This document shows positions 1-10,615 of a DNA stretch of 64,000 bases, piece by piece (positions within the stretch are counted from its first letter, which is position 1; each line of letters opens with the position of its first letter). This DNA comes from UBA5336 sp964492485 (GTDB lineage: Bacteria; Pseudomonadota; Alphaproteobacteria; Caulobacterales; Hyphomonadaceae): the NCBI GenBank assembly GCA_964492485.1, contig CAZBKM010000004.1:62001-126000 (forward strand), read 5' to 3'. The notes under the pieces are model-generated. The model ran no database searches. It was not told where the DNA came from and worked only from the letters and a program-made list of their open reading frames with translations. The position numbers and the translations under genes are program-made.

Positions 1-1579
<1,579 letters not shown>

Positions 1580-1583
<4 letters not shown>

Positions 1584-2023
1584 GTCCGTGTCCGTCCCGC
1601 GCCGAGGGGCCAGTTGCCATCCTCGATCTCGCGGCAGCCCTCAACGGGCCGGTTGTACCAGTAGACCCAGGCGGTCTCGCCGGTGGGCATCCCGTCCAGG
1701 TCGATGAGCGCCATTGGCCGGCGCAGGTAAAGCGACGTGGCTGGCGCGTCTGGGACCACGTCCTCGAAGGCGTCGAGCGCCGGCACGATGTCGGTGTCGG
1801 CAATCCTGTAGCGGACCGCGTGAACCAGCCCCGCCCCGTCGACGAGTCCCGGAAAGCCGCCCAGGTCGAACAGGCGCCCCGCCAGGCGGCACGGGCCCTC
1901 GAAGGCGCCGGCCGATTCGAGGTCGATGTGAGACGGCATGCCGGCGGCACCCCGCTTCAGCAGACCATAAAAGGCGAACAGATCGCCGGGGGAGACGGGT
2001 CCGTTGACGGTCATCTGCCTCAT
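1580..2023 (-). CDS. Gamma-glutamylcyclotransferase / AIG2-like family protein
   Basis: About 147 residues. The N-terminal LFAFYGLLKRG matches the YG(S/T)L substrate-binding loop of the gamma-glutamylcyclotransferase (GGCT/AIG2) fold, followed by GRLFDLGGFPGLV typical of the family and an acidic residue in LDAFEDVVPD. Members cleave gamma-glutamyl amino acids or gamma-glutamylamines to 5-oxoproline; the exact substrate cannot be read from sequence. The start is placed at 2023, where TGATG couples it to the metH1 stop; a second in-frame ATG lies at 2014. Its own stop overlaps the metH2 start by four bases (ATGA). The gene therefore sits between the two halves of MetH and is probably translated in step with them, which hints at a link with homocysteine or glutathione turnover (inference). 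Confidence 0.8.
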
Positions 2024-3066
2024 CAAGCCAGAACGAACGGCTCTAGGCCCGAAAGGCGCATGGCGGGTGCGGGCTGCGCGATCGTTCGCGGGGGTTTGCC
2101 GGACGCCGCCCGGGTGATCGCGGCGATGTGCGCTGGCGTCGTGCCGCAGCATCCGCCCAACACGTTCACCAGGCCCTGCGAGGCCCACTCCTCGAGTTGC
2201 GTCGCCGTTTCGTCCGGGGTCTCGTCATACTCGCCGAAGGCGTTCGGCAGACCGGCATTCGGGTAGGCGATGACCCGGGTGTCGGCCACCTTCGCGATGG
2301 CGGCAATATGCGGACGCATCATCCTGGCGCCGAGCGCGCAATTCAGGCCGATGGCCCAGGGACGCGCATGGCGGACGCTGTACCAGAAAGCCTCCGCGGT
2401 CTGACCCGACAGGGTCCGGCCCGAGGCGTCCGTGATCGTCCCGGAAATGACGAGCGGGATCGTCTCACCCGTCTCCGCACGCAGATCCAGGAGCGCCTTG
2501 ATGGCCGCCTTGGCATTCAGCGTGTCGAAAATGGTCTCCACCAGAAAGAAATCCACATGCGGCGCCATGGCCCTGGCCTGCTCGGAATAGGCGTCGCGGA
2601 CATCGTCGAAGGTCACTTCACGGTAGCCCGGATCATTCACGTCGGGCGACAGGGACAGGGTCTTGTTCGTCGGTCCGATGGCCCCAAGCACACAGACTGT
2701 CCGTCCCGCGGCGTCGGCGGCGCGGCGTGCCACCCTGGCGCCTTCCTCGGCGATCTCCGGAGCCAGATCCTGCATGGCGTAGTCGCCCTGGGCGATACGG
2801 GTTGCGCTGAAGGTGTTCGTTTCGATCAGGTCGGCGCCGGCCTCGATGAACTGGCGGTGGATCTCCTCGATCGCGTCCGGCCGGGTCAGGTTCAGGACGT
2901 CGTTGTTGCCCTGCAAGGCCCTGTCCCAGTCGGTGAAGCGATCACCTCGGAAATCCTCCTCCGACAGGCCGAGTCCCTGGATCATGGTGCCCATGGCGCC
3001 ATCCAGGAACACGATCCGGGTCGCCGCCTCGGCTTCGAGCGCGGCAATGCGATCTTCGCGCGTCAT
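2023..3066 (-). CDS. metH: Methionine synthase, homocysteine S-methyltransferase polypeptide (MetH N-terminal domain)
   Basis: 347 residues forming only the homocysteine-binding barrel of MetH. FLDGAMGTMIQGLGL at the N-terminus is the family signature. The zinc-binding cysteines are visible in GLNCALGARMMRPHI and in the C-terminal GGCCGTTPAHI pair. The chain ends just after this domain, so it needs the separate pterin/B12 polypeptide encoded at 1-1583. Split MetH is a recurrent arrangement in alphaproteobacteria. It starts two bases after the metF stop, and its own TGA overlaps the ATG of the cyclotransferase gene (TGATG), which indicates one transcript. Confidence 0.95.
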   Translation of the reverse strand: MTREDRIAALEAEAATRIVFLDGAMGTMIQGLGLSEEDFRGDRFTDWDRALQGNNDVLNLTRPDAIEEIHRQFIEAGADLIETNTFSATRIAQGDYAMQDLAPEIAEEGARVARRAADAAGRTVCVLGAIGPTNKTLSLSPDVNDPGYREVTFDDVRDAYSEQARAMAPHVDFFLVETIFDTLNAKAAIKALLDLRAETGETIPLVISGTITDASGRTLSGQTAEAFWYSVRHARPWAIGLNCALGARMMRPHIAAIAKVADTRVIAYPNAGLPNAFGEYDETPDETATQLEEWASQGLVNVLGGCCGTTPAHIAAITRAASGKPPRTIAQPAPAMRLSGLEPFVLA

Positions 3067-3068
3067 GA

Positions 3069-3983
3069 CTAGGCAGCCTCCACGGTTTCCGGCTTCAGGC
3101 CCAGGAGATGGCAGGTCGACAAGGCCAGGCCCGCCCGGTTCAGCGTATAGAAGTGGAACTGGTCGACACCTTCATCGGCAAGGCGGCCGCACAGGTCGGC
3201 GGCGACCTTCGCGGTGACCAGGTCGCGTGTTTCGGCGTCGTCCTCAAGCCCTTCATAGAGCGTGTGGAGCCAGTCAGGCAGGTAAGCCCCGCACATGCCG
3301 GCAAACTTCTGCAGACCCTTGAAGTTGGACTGCAGCATCACGCCCGGCACCAGAGGCATGGTAATCCCGGCTTTCGCCGCCCGGTCACGAAAGCGCAGGA
3401 AGTGCTCCGGCTCGAAGAAGAACTGAGTGATGGCACGATCGGCGCCGGCATCCTGCTTGGCTTTCAGGAAGGCCAGATCGGCCGCCTCACCCCGGCTCTC
3501 GGGATGGGGTTCGGGATAGCATGAGACGGAAATCTCGAAGCCCTCACCCATCTCTCCGCCCTGCGCGCGCAGGGCCTCGATCAGCTCCACCGAGTCCGCA
3601 AAGCCCTTCGGGTGCGGCTCGAATCGGTCACCTACGCCAGAGGGCGGATCCCCACGCAGGGCCACGATATGGCGCACGCCGGCGTCCCAATAGTCCTCGG
3701 CCACTGACAGTACGTCGTCCTTGCTGGCATCGACGCATGTCAGGTGGGCAGCGGGCGTAAGCGCAGTGTCCTGGACCAGCCGGCGGACCGTGTCGTGCGT
3801 CCGCTCACGGGTGGATCCCCCGGCGCCATAGGTCACCGAGACGAAATGGGGCGCCATGGGCTCGAGCCGCCGTACGCTGTCCCAAAGCGACTGCTCCATC
3901 TTCTCATTCTTCGGTGGAAAGAATTCGAAGGAGACCTTCGGCGCGGCCGCACCTGCGGTCGTAGCCAGGGCTGGGCTGCTCAT
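3069..3983 (-). CDS. metF: Methylenetetrahydrofolate reductase
   Basis: 304 residues, the usual length for bacterial MetF. It reduces 5,10-methylene-THF to 5-methyl-THF with FAD, supplying the methyl donor for the MetH polypeptides encoded immediately downstream. Family landmarks are VSFEFFPPKNEKMEQSLW near the N-terminus, FVSVTYGAGGS, HLTCVDASKDD, VALRGDPP and ITQFFFEPEHFLRF. The start ATG at 3983 overlaps the stop of the sahR-like gene (ATGA), and metH1 starts two bases after its stop. Confidence 0.97.
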   Translation of the reverse strand: MSSPALATTAGAAAPKVSFEFFPPKNEKMEQSLWDSVRRLEPMAPHFVSVTYGAGGSTRERTHDTVRRLVQDTALTPAAHLTCVDASKDDVLSVAEDYWDAGVRHIVALRGDPPSGVGDRFEPHPKGFADSVELIEALRAQGGEMGEGFEISVSCYPEPHPESRGEAADLAFLKAKQDAGADRAITQFFFEPEHFLRFRDRAAKAGITMPLVPGVMLQSNFKGLQKFAGMCGAYLPDWLHTLYEGLEDDAETRDLVTAKVAADLCGRLADEGVDQFHFYTLNRAGLALSTCHLLGLKPETVEAA

Positions 3984-4966
3984 GCTGCCACCTCCTGTTC
4001 TGTTTCGGGTTTCAGGGCGGTCCAGATCTGGACGGCCAGGCCATTCGCGGGACCTTCGGGCGGGTCGAAATGGCGCGGCGGCGCCAGTCTCAGGCCTGTG
4101 TCGCCGATCCAGTCGTGCATCATCTCCGACCGGATGCCGAGGCGGCGGTGTCCGTGTTCGCTGCGCAGGAATTCCAGGTCGTGCGGCGCGAAATCGACGA
4201 TCATCAGCCGGCCGCCCGGCATAAGGAGACGCGCAGCCTCCGCCAGCACGCGCTCGGGCGCATCGATATAGTGAAGGACCTGATGAATGATGACGAAATC
4301 CGCCGACGCATCCTCAAACGGGGTCGCCGCCGCGTCGCCCTGACGAACCCGGGCATTCTCGATCCCCGCCTTCGCCAGGTTCGCCCGCGCAACCGTCAGC
4401 ATCTGATGGCTGAGGTCTAGCCCCTCGGCATGGGCCGCATGGGGGGCGAACAGCGCCAGCATGCGCCCCGTACCGGTGCCCAGATCGATGACCTTGCGAA
4501 ACGGGCCCCGCCCGGCAATGTCGATGAGTGCGTGCTCGATCGCCTCGTTCGGATAGTGCAGAGACCGGATGCGGTCCCAGTCTTCCGCGACGGATGCGAA
4601 ATAGGCCTCGGCAGCCGTGATCCGTGCCTCGCGGATCATCTCCAGGCGGTCGCGGTCGCGCGCAAGCTCACTGTCGTCCGGATCCAATTGTGACAGCAGA
4701 AACGCCACGAGCTCTCCGGCCGGGCCCGTCTGGGCGGCACGATAGAACACCCAGGCGCCTTCCGGCAGACGCTCGACCAGACCGGCCGAAGCCAGGACCT
4801 TGAGATGGTGCGACAAGCGCGGCTGGCTCTGGCCGAGGATCTGGACAAGTTCGCCCACCGCCAGATCGCCCAGGCTCAAAAGCGAGAGGATCCGCAGGCG
4901 GGTGGCCTCGCCAGCGGCGCGCAGATACTCCACGGCGTGTTCGATGCGCGCTGTCATAGGGCGCAT
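3980..4966 (-). CDS. ArsR-family regulator fused to a SAM-dependent methyltransferase domain (SahR-like)
   Basis: 328 residues. Residues about 5-95 form an ArsR/SmtB winged helix (EYLRAAGEATRLRILSLL, then QSQPRLSHHLKVL as recognition helix). Residues about 150-310 form a class I methyltransferase fold with the SAM-binding loop VIDLGTGTGRML and the later motif HQVLHYIDAPERVL. No metal-binding Cys-x-Cys-type motif is seen in the ArsR part, so a metal sensor is unlikely. Regulators of this architecture next to metF/metH have been grouped with SahR, which senses S-adenosylhomocysteine and represses the methyl cycle; I infer that role from architecture and context. It heads the metF-metH operon with ATGA coupling. 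The first ATG (4966) lies inside the inverted repeat at 4964-4985; an in-frame ATG at 4957 may be the true start. Confidence 0.85.
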   Translation of the reverse strand: MRPMTARIEHAVEYLRAAGEATRLRILSLLSLGDLAVGELVQILGQSQPRLSHHLKVLASAGLVERLPEGAWVFYRAAQTGPAGELVAFLLSQLDPDDSELARDRDRLEMIREARITAAEAYFASVAEDWDRIRSLHYPNEAIEHALIDIAGRGPFRKVIDLGTGTGRMLALFAPHAAHAEGLDLSHQMLTVARANLAKAGIENARVRQGDAAATPFEDASADFVIIHQVLHYIDAPERVLAEAARLLMPGGRLMIVDFAPHDLEFLRSEHGHRRLGIRSEMMHDWIGDTGLRLAPPRHFDPPEGPANGLAVQIWTALKPETEQEVAA

Positions 4967-4985
4967 ATAAATATATCCTTATATG
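4964..4985. promoter_or_regulatory. Candidate operator: perfect inverted repeat at the start of the sahR-like/metF/metH operon
   Basis: The arms CATATAA (4964-4970) and TTATATG (4979-4985) are exact reverse complements separated by eight bases (ATATATCC), giving a 22-bp AT-rich palindrome in GC-rich DNA. One arm includes the first possible ATG of the regulator gene. Winged-helix ArsR dimers bind such repeats, so an autoregulatory operator is the natural reading; binding itself is inferred. Confidence 0.65.
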
Positions 4986-5123
4986 TTTTTGCAAGCGGGG
5001 ATGTTGCCCGCGACTGTGTCCGGGAAGCCACTTCACGCGCTCGTGCACGCCCTGGCGGGGGCGTCCAGGTTGCAGCCGCCGCTTCGCCCTTACATATCCA
5101 GCGCACTGAAACGGGGACGATTG

Positions 5124-5870
5124 ATGCAACGTTATCTTCCGCTGGCGCTCGCGCTGGCCGCAACAGCAGGATGCGCCAGCACCTCGGAAAGGGCCGCGGG
5201 TGAGGTCTACGATCCATTCGAGCCGGTCAATCGCCAGGTGTTCGCATTCAACGAGGCCGCCGACAGGGCCGTGATCGGACCGGTCGCCGAGGTCTATGAG
5301 ACCGTAACCCCGCGCCTTGCCCGGGAAGGGGTCGGCAATGTGCTGGCCAATCTCCGGTCCCCTGTGATCTTCGTGAACGACCTTCTACAGGGCAATGACC
5401 GACGGGCTGGCGACACCTTCTACCGCTTCTTCGTCAATTCGACGATCGGCGTCCTTGGCGTTTGGGACGCCGCCGCGGCGTTCGGTGTCGAGGGTCATGA
5501 GGAAGATTTCGGTCAGACCCTGGCGGTTTGGGGGGTCGATGCAGGCCCCTTCCTGGTCCTGCCGCTTGCGGGACCGGCAAACCTTCGCGACGTGGCCGGG
5601 CGCGGCTTCGATGCCGCCGCCGACCCCCTGAACTGGGTGGAATTCGAGTCCGACGAAGACCTGGACGACCATATCGCGACGTCGCGGGCGGTGCTGGGCG
5701 TGCTGCAGGCCCGGGTCGCGGTCGACGATCAGCTGGACATGCTGCGCGACCAGCCCGAACCCTACATCGCGCTGCGCCGGACCTATACCCAACAGCGCGC
5801 GGCCGCGATCCGAAATGGCCAGGAAGAGCAAGATCCCTACAAAGATTTGCCTGATTTCGATGACTTCTAG
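5124..5870 (+). CDS. mlaA: MlaA/VacJ-family outer-membrane lipoprotein
   Basis: 248 residues from the ATG at 5124. A lipoprotein signal peptide is clear: hydrophobic LPLALALAATAGC with the lipobox Cys at about residue 17. The mature part starts DPFEPVNRQVFAFNEAADRAV, the MlaA hallmark, followed by NVLANLRSPVIFVNDLLQG and DFGQTLAVWGVDAGPFLVLP. MlaA extracts mislocalised phospholipids from the outer leaflet of the outer membrane. The periplasmic carrier MlaC is encoded 34 bases downstream, so the two form a retrograde lipid-transport pair; the inner-membrane MlaFED components are not in this window. Confidence 0.95.
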   Translation: MQRYLPLALALAATAGCASTSERAAGEVYDPFEPVNRQVFAFNEAADRAVIGPVAEVYETVTPRLAREGVGNVLANLRSPVIFVNDLLQGNDRRAGDTFYRFFVNSTIGVLGVWDAAAAFGVEGHEEDFGQTLAVWGVDAGPFLVLPLAGPANLRDVAGRGFDAAADPLNWVEFESDEDLDDHIATSRAVLGVLQARVAVDDQLDMLRDQPEPYIALRRTYTQQRAAAIRNGQEEQDPYKDLPDFDDF

Positions 5871-5904
5871 GCTCGGTAGGGATGCAAGGACGAGGGAGAA
5901 GACC

Positions 5905-6564
5905 ATGGGACGACTGGCACGGATGATGGCGGCCATCTTCACGGCTTCCATGCTGGCAATGGCAGCCCAGGCCGACGAGGCCGCAGAAGCCTATGTCGAG
6001 GAGAACGCGAATCAGGTCCTCGAGACCCTGAACAATCCGGAGCTGGACTCAGCTGCCCGGACCAAAGCGTTCAGCGGCTACATGGACAAGTTTACCGACC
6101 TAAAGCGCGTGTCGAATTTCGTAATTGGCAAATATGCGCGCCGGTTTTCCGACACCGAGCTCGAGCGCTACCGGGAGGCGTTCCGCAAGTACGCCCTCAC
6201 GGTGTATGAGACGGAGCTCGACCGCTATCGTGGCGAGCGCGTGGACGTGACCGGGTCGGTGGACCGCTCGGAGCGTGACACGATCGTCAACACGGTGATC
6301 CGTCGTCAGGACGGCCAGGACATGGATGTGCGCTGGCGGGTCCTCAAGGATGACGGCGACTATCAGGTCGTCGATGTGGCCCTGAACATCGACGGCAATC
6401 TTTTGTGGCTGGCGATCGAGCAGCGGGCCCAGTTCCTCGCCCTTCTGGACAGGACGAACGGCTCGGCCGACGCGTTGATCGAGAAGATCGAGGACATGAC
6501 CCGCGATCTCGAGGAGGACCGGCGCGCCGCCATGGCGACGGAAGACGAGGCACGCCGGGGCTGA
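5905..6564 (+). CDS. mlaC: MlaC/Ttg2D-family periplasmic phospholipid-binding protein
   Basis: 219 residues. An N-terminal signal peptide (LARMMAAIFTASMLAMAAQA, cleavage near residue 22) precedes a soluble domain with the family features VSNFVIGKYARRFSDTELERYREAF and a conserved DVRWRVLKDDGDYQVVDV strand pair. It carries phospholipid between MlaA in the outer membrane and the Mla ABC complex. The ATG at 5905 follows GAGGGAG at 5892-5898, a good ribosome-binding site. Its TGA ends at 6564 and the stop of the convergent murB begins at 6565, so there is no intergenic base. Confidence 0.93.
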   Translation: MGRLARMMAAIFTASMLAMAAQADEAAEAYVEENANQVLETLNNPELDSAARTKAFSGYMDKFTDLKRVSNFVIGKYARRFSDTELERYREAFRKYALTVYETELDRYRGERVDVTGSVDRSERDTIVNTVIRRQDGQDMDVRWRVLKDDGDYQVVDVALNIDGNLLWLAIEQRAQFLALLDRTNGSADALIEKIEDMTRDLEEDRRAAMATEDEARRG

Positions 6565-7554
6565 TCAATCCGACGCGTGCGCTGCCCCGGTCGCCCCGCA
6601 CGGCGGGGGAAACCGTCCGATCCGGCGGACTTCCCAGCGCAGGGCGACACCACTCGTCGCCAGAACTCGGGCGCGCACAAGCTCGCCCAGCGCCTCGAGG
6701 TCCGCTGCGGTGGCCGTGCCGGTGTTGATCAGGAAGTTGCAGTGCTTCTCCGACACCTGGGCACCGCCAACGCGCAGGCCGCGGCAGCCGGCCTCGTCGA
6801 TCAGCTTCCAGGCACGCCTCGCGCCGGGCGTTCCGGGCGGATCGGGATTCGCGAAGGTCGACCCCGAGGTCCTGTCGCGGATCGGCTGGCTGGCGGCCCG
6901 CTGGGACTGGAGCGTCCGTATCTCGTCTGACAGGCGGTCGGGACAGCCGGTGCCGGTGCCCCTGAGCTCCAGACGGGTTACGATGAGATCCTCGCGCAGA
7001 TCGCTGTGGCGGTAGGTGAGGTCGATCTCCGGCGCGGTGCCTGCCTCCGCCTGCGGCCCCGCCAGGGTCAGGCGAGAACCATCACGCAGGACACCGTGCA
7101 GGCGCACGAGGACGTCGCGAAGTTCCCGGCCATAGCAGCCGGCATTGGTCCGGGTTGCGCCACCCAGGCTGCCCGGAATGCCTGACAGGAAGCCGAACCC
7201 GTCAATCCCGGCCCGAGCGGCGACCTTGGCAACAGAGAGGTCCAGCGCCCCGGCGCCGACGCTCAACGTGTCGTGACCGGTCACCTCGACGTCTCCCCAG
7301 GGCCTGCCGGCCAGGCGCACGACAATGCCGGCGACGCCGCCATCGCGCACGATCACGTTCGAGCCGACGCCAAGCACCGTCACCGGTATATTGGGATCAA
7401 GCGCCGAGAGGAACGCGGCCAGGTCCTCCTCATCGGCCGGGATCACCAGCGCATCTGCCGGTCCTCCGACCCGGAACCAGGTATAGGGTCGCAGCGGCGC
7501 CCCGATCAGGCATTTTCCGCGCAAGGGAGGCAGGGTCGAGGCGTCCAGCGTCAT
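6565..7554 (-). CDS. murB: UDP-N-acetylenolpyruvoylglucosamine reductase
   Basis: 329 residues. MurB reduces the enolpyruvyl ether of UDP-GlcNAc to UDP-MurNAc using NADPH and FAD in peptidoglycan synthesis. FAD-domain motifs are visible: TWFRVGGPADALV, VLGVGSNVIVRDGG and GFGFLSGIPGSLGGATRTNAGCYGRE. The catalytic Ser lies in GSTFANP, and WKLIDEAGCRG with KHCNFLIN marks the C-terminal substrate domain. In many alphaproteobacteria murB lies inside the division/cell-wall cluster; here it stands alone, convergent with mlaC and divergent from polA with 47 bases between starts. AAGGGG upstream of the ATG is the likely ribosome-binding site. Confidence 0.96.
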   Translation of the reverse strand: MTLDASTLPPLRGKCLIGAPLRPYTWFRVGGPADALVIPADEEDLAAFLSALDPNIPVTVLGVGSNVIVRDGGVAGIVVRLAGRPWGDVEVTGHDTLSVGAGALDLSVAKVAARAGIDGFGFLSGIPGSLGGATRTNAGCYGRELRDVLVRLHGVLRDGSRLTLAGPQAEAGTAPEIDLTYRHSDLREDLIVTRLELRGTGTGCPDRLSDEIRTLQSQRAASQPIRDRTSGSTFANPDPPGTPGARRAWKLIDEAGCRGLRVGGAQVSEKHCNFLINTGTATAADLEALGELVRARVLATSGVALRWEVRRIGRFPPPCGATGAAHASD

Positions 7555-7601
7555 GGATGCCCCTTACCCACAGCGAAGGCCCGCGAAAAGAGGCGGTGAG
7601 G

Positions 7602-10454
7602 ATGACGTATCGGGTCGGGCGGGCTAAGTCGGGAGCGGTTCCGTCGAAAAGGCCCGCCGCCATGCCGTCCGCCCCGATCACCGAAGCCAGCCATCTCTAC
7701 CTGGTCGACGCCTCCGCCTACATCTTCCGGGCCTATCACGCGCTTCCGCCATTGAGCCGGGCAAGTGACGGACTGCCCGTTGGGGCGGTCAGCGGGTTCT
7801 GCAACATGCTTTGGAAGCTGCTGGAGGATCTGCGCGGCCCCGACCAGCCCACGCACTTTGCCTGCATCTTCGACCATTCGGCCTACTCCTTCCGCAACGA
7901 CCTCTACGCCGACTACAAGGCGAACCGCGACGCGCCGCCCGAGGATCTGGTGCCGCAATTCCCTCTGGTGCGCGAGGCAGCAAGGGCGTTCGCCACCCAT
8001 TCGCTCGAACTGGAGGGGTATGAGGCCGACGACCTGATCGCGACCTATGCCCGCCAGGCGGCGGCCAAGGGCGCCAGAGTGACGATCGTATCGTCGGACA
8101 AGGACCTGATGCAGCTCGTGTCCGACCGCATCCAGATGCTGGACACGATGAAGAACAAGGTAATGGGCCCCGATTCGGTGCGCGAGAAGTTCGGTGTCGA
8201 TCCCGACCGCGTCGTCGATGTGCAGGCGTTGGCCGGCGACAGCATCGACAACATTCCGGGCGCACCCGGAATCGGCGTCAAGACGGCGGCCGCACTGATC
8301 GGGGAGTATGGCAGCCTGGACGGACTTCTGGCCCGGCTCGACGAGATCCCACAGCCCAAGCGCCGGCAAACGCTGATCGACCATGCCGACCAGGTTCGCC
8401 TGTCGCGCGATCTGGTCATCCTGAAGGACGATGTTCCCGTCGATGTGCCCCTGGAAGACCTGGCCGTCTCCGAACCCGACCCCCGGACCCTGATCGACTT
8501 TCTGGAAAGGATGGAGTTTCGCACCATCACCCGCCGCGTGCGCGAACATTTCGAGTTGGAGGGCGTCGCCGTTGAGGCCAGCGCCGAGGGGCCGCCGCCG
8601 GTCGACCGTACGGCCTACGAGACCGTGACGGATCTAGATGCCCTGAAGGCCTGGGTCGCGCGGGCCCGATCCGCCGGGCGCGTGGCGGTCGACACCGAGA
8701 CCGACAGCCTCGAAAGCGTGTCGGCGCGATTGATCGGTGTCTCGCTGGCCGTGGCGCCCGGGTCGGCCTGCTACATCCCCCTTCGTCATGTCGATCCCGG
8801 CGCACAGGACGGGGACATGTGGAGCGCCACACCGCCTCGCCAGATCCCCGCAGCCGAAGCCATCGCCGTACTGAAACCCCTGCTGGAAGATCCCTGCGTC
8901 CTGAAGATCGGCCAGAACATCAAGTATGACGTGTCCGTCCTGTCGCGGGAGGGACTTGCGGTGACGCCCGTCGACGACACCATGCTTCTGTCCTTTGCGC
9001 TACATGCGGGGATCCACGGGCATGGAATGGATGAACTGTCGGAGCGCTACCTCTCCCATGCCCCGATCCCGTTCAAGGACGTGTGCGGGACCGGGAAGAG
9101 TCAGATCGGGTTCGACCGGGTCGCACTCGACAAGGCCACAGCCTATGCCGCCGAGGATGCAGACATCACGCTGCGCCTGTGGGAACGCTTCAAGCCGCGG
9201 CTGGCGCGCGAACATGTGACCACCGTCTATGAGACGCTCGACCGGCCGCTGATCCCGGTGCTGGCGGAGATGGAGCGCGCCGGCATTCGGGTCGATCGCG
9301 ACGCACTCTCTCGGCTGTCCTCCGACTTTGCCCAACGCATGGCCGCCCTGGAGGCGGAAGCCTATGAGCAGGCGGGCGGCACATTCAACATGGGCAGTCC
9401 GAAGCAGATCGGAGATGTTCTGTTTGGGGCGATGGGCCTGCCGGGCGGAAAGAAGACCAAGACCGGCGCATGGTCCACGGGTGCCGAGACCCTCGAAGAG
9501 CTGGCCGCCGAAGGCCATGCGCTTCCTCAGACGATCCTGAACTGGCGCATGCTCTCCAAGCTGCGTTCGACCTATACCGAGGCGCTCCAGGACGCGATCA
9601 ATCCGGAAACGGGGCGGGTGCACACTTCCTTCATGATGGCAGGCGCCCAAACGGGCCGCCTGTCCTCCACCGATCCGAACCTGCAGAACATTCCCGTGCG
9701 GACCGAGGAAGGACGTAAGATCCGCGAAGCCTTCATCGCCGAGCCGGGGCATGTGCTGGTCGCCGCCGATTACAGCCAGATCGAGTTGCGGATCCTCGCC
9801 CACATGGCCGATATCGAAGCGCTGAAGGCTGCCTTCCGGGAGGGCCAGGACATCCATGCCATGACCGCGTCGGAGATCTTCGACACACCCATGGACGGGA
9901 TGGATCCCATGGTGCGCCGCCAGGCGAAGGCAATCAATTTCGGCATCATCTACGGCATATCGGCCTATGGGCTTGCCAACCAGCTTGCCATCCCGCGCGA
10001 GGAGGCCTCTGCCTACATAAAGGCCTATTTCGAGAAATTCCCTGGAATCCGCGCCTATATGGACGATACCAAGGCCTTCGCGCGCGACCACGGCTATGTG
10101 TCCACGGCGTTCGGCCGGCGCCTGCACCTCAAGGACATCCAGTCGAAGAACATGGGCCAGCGCACCTTTGCGGAACGCCAGGCGATCAATGCGCCGATCC
10201 AGGGTACGGCGGCCGATATCATCAAGCGGGCAATGATCGCGATGCCAAACGCGCTGCGCGCGGCCGGTCTGTCGGCCCGCATGCTGCTTCAGGTGCACGA
10301 TGAACTCATCTTCGAAGTTCCCGAAGCCGAAGCCGAGGCGACCATGGCGTGTGTGCGCAAGGTTATGGAGGACGCCCCCCTGCCCGCGCTCGAACTGAGC
10401 GTACCCCTGGACGTGGAGGCAAAGGCTGCGGCCACCTGGGCCGCCGCGCACTGA
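7602..10454 (+). CDS. polA: DNA polymerase I
   Basis: 950 residues from the ATG at 7602. That start is preferred because GAGG (7590-7593) lies eight bases upstream; the ATG at 7662 (930 residues) is an alternative close to the E. coli length. There are three domains. The 5'-3' exonuclease opens with HLYLVDASAYIFRAYHALPP, with acidic site EGYEADDLIATYA. The proofreading 3'-5' exonuclease is intact, with VAVDTETDSLES and a later KATAYAAEDADITLRLWE. The polymerase domain carries VLVAADYSQIELRILAH, RRQAKAINFGIIYG (O helix) and LLQVHDELIFEVPE. It fills gaps and removes RNA primers. It is a single gene divergent from murB. Confidence 0.97.
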   Translation: MTYRVGRAKSGAVPSKRPAAMPSAPITEASHLYLVDASAYIFRAYHALPPLSRASDGLPVGAVSGFCNMLWKLLEDLRGPDQPTHFACIFDHSAYSFRNDLYADYKANRDAPPEDLVPQFPLVREAARAFATHSLELEGYEADDLIATYARQAAAKGARVTIVSSDKDLMQLVSDRIQMLDTMKNKVMGPDSVREKFGVDPDRVVDVQALAGDSIDNIPGAPGIGVKTAAALIGEYGSLDGLLARLDEIPQPKRRQTLIDHADQVRLSRDLVILKDDVPVDVPLEDLAVSEPDPRTLIDFLERMEFRTITRRVREHFELEGVAVEASAEGPPPVDRTAYETVTDLDALKAWVARARSAGRVAVDTETDSLESVSARLIGVSLAVAPGSACYIPLRHVDPGAQDGDMWSATPPRQIPAAEAIAVLKPLLEDPCVLKIGQNIKYDVSVLSREGLAVTPVDDTMLLSFALHAGIHGHGMDELSERYLSHAPIPFKDVCGTGKSQIGFDRVALDKATAYAAEDADITLRLWERFKPRLAREHVTTVYETLDRPLIPVLAEMERAGIRVDRDALSRLSSDFAQRMAALEAEAYEQAGGTFNMGSPKQIGDVLFGAMGLPGGKKTKTGAWSTGAETLEELAAEGHALPQTILNWRMLSKLRSTYTEALQDAINPETGRVHTSFMMAGAQTGRLSSTDPNLQNIPVRTEEGRKIREAFIAEPGHVLVAADYSQIELRILAHMADIEALKAAFREGQDIHAMTASEIFDTPMDGMDPMVRRQAKAINFGIIYGISAYGLANQLAIPREEASAYIKAYFEKFPGIRAYMDDTKAFARDHGYVSTAFGRRLHLKDIQSKNMGQRTFAERQAINAPIQGTAADIIKRAMIAMPNALRAAGLSARMLLQVHDELIFEVPEAEAEATMACVRKVMEDAPLPALELSVPLDVEAKAAATWAAAH

Positions 10455-10615
10455 TACGGCCGGACGGTGCAGGCTGACGCCTCGGTGCGCTCGCCTGGCC
10501 ACTGCGACGAGGGTGGGAGGGGTGGATAGACGACGGCCGGCTTCAGTCGCCGCGCTCGTTTCGTCTTTTCGCCATCTGCTGTAGTCTCACACCCCAAGGA
10601 CAAGAGGGTAACGCC

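Noticed and set aside
9000..10502. 500-codon minus-strand frame opposite polA
   Set aside because: Shadow of the polA polymerase domain; no start signal or known domain.
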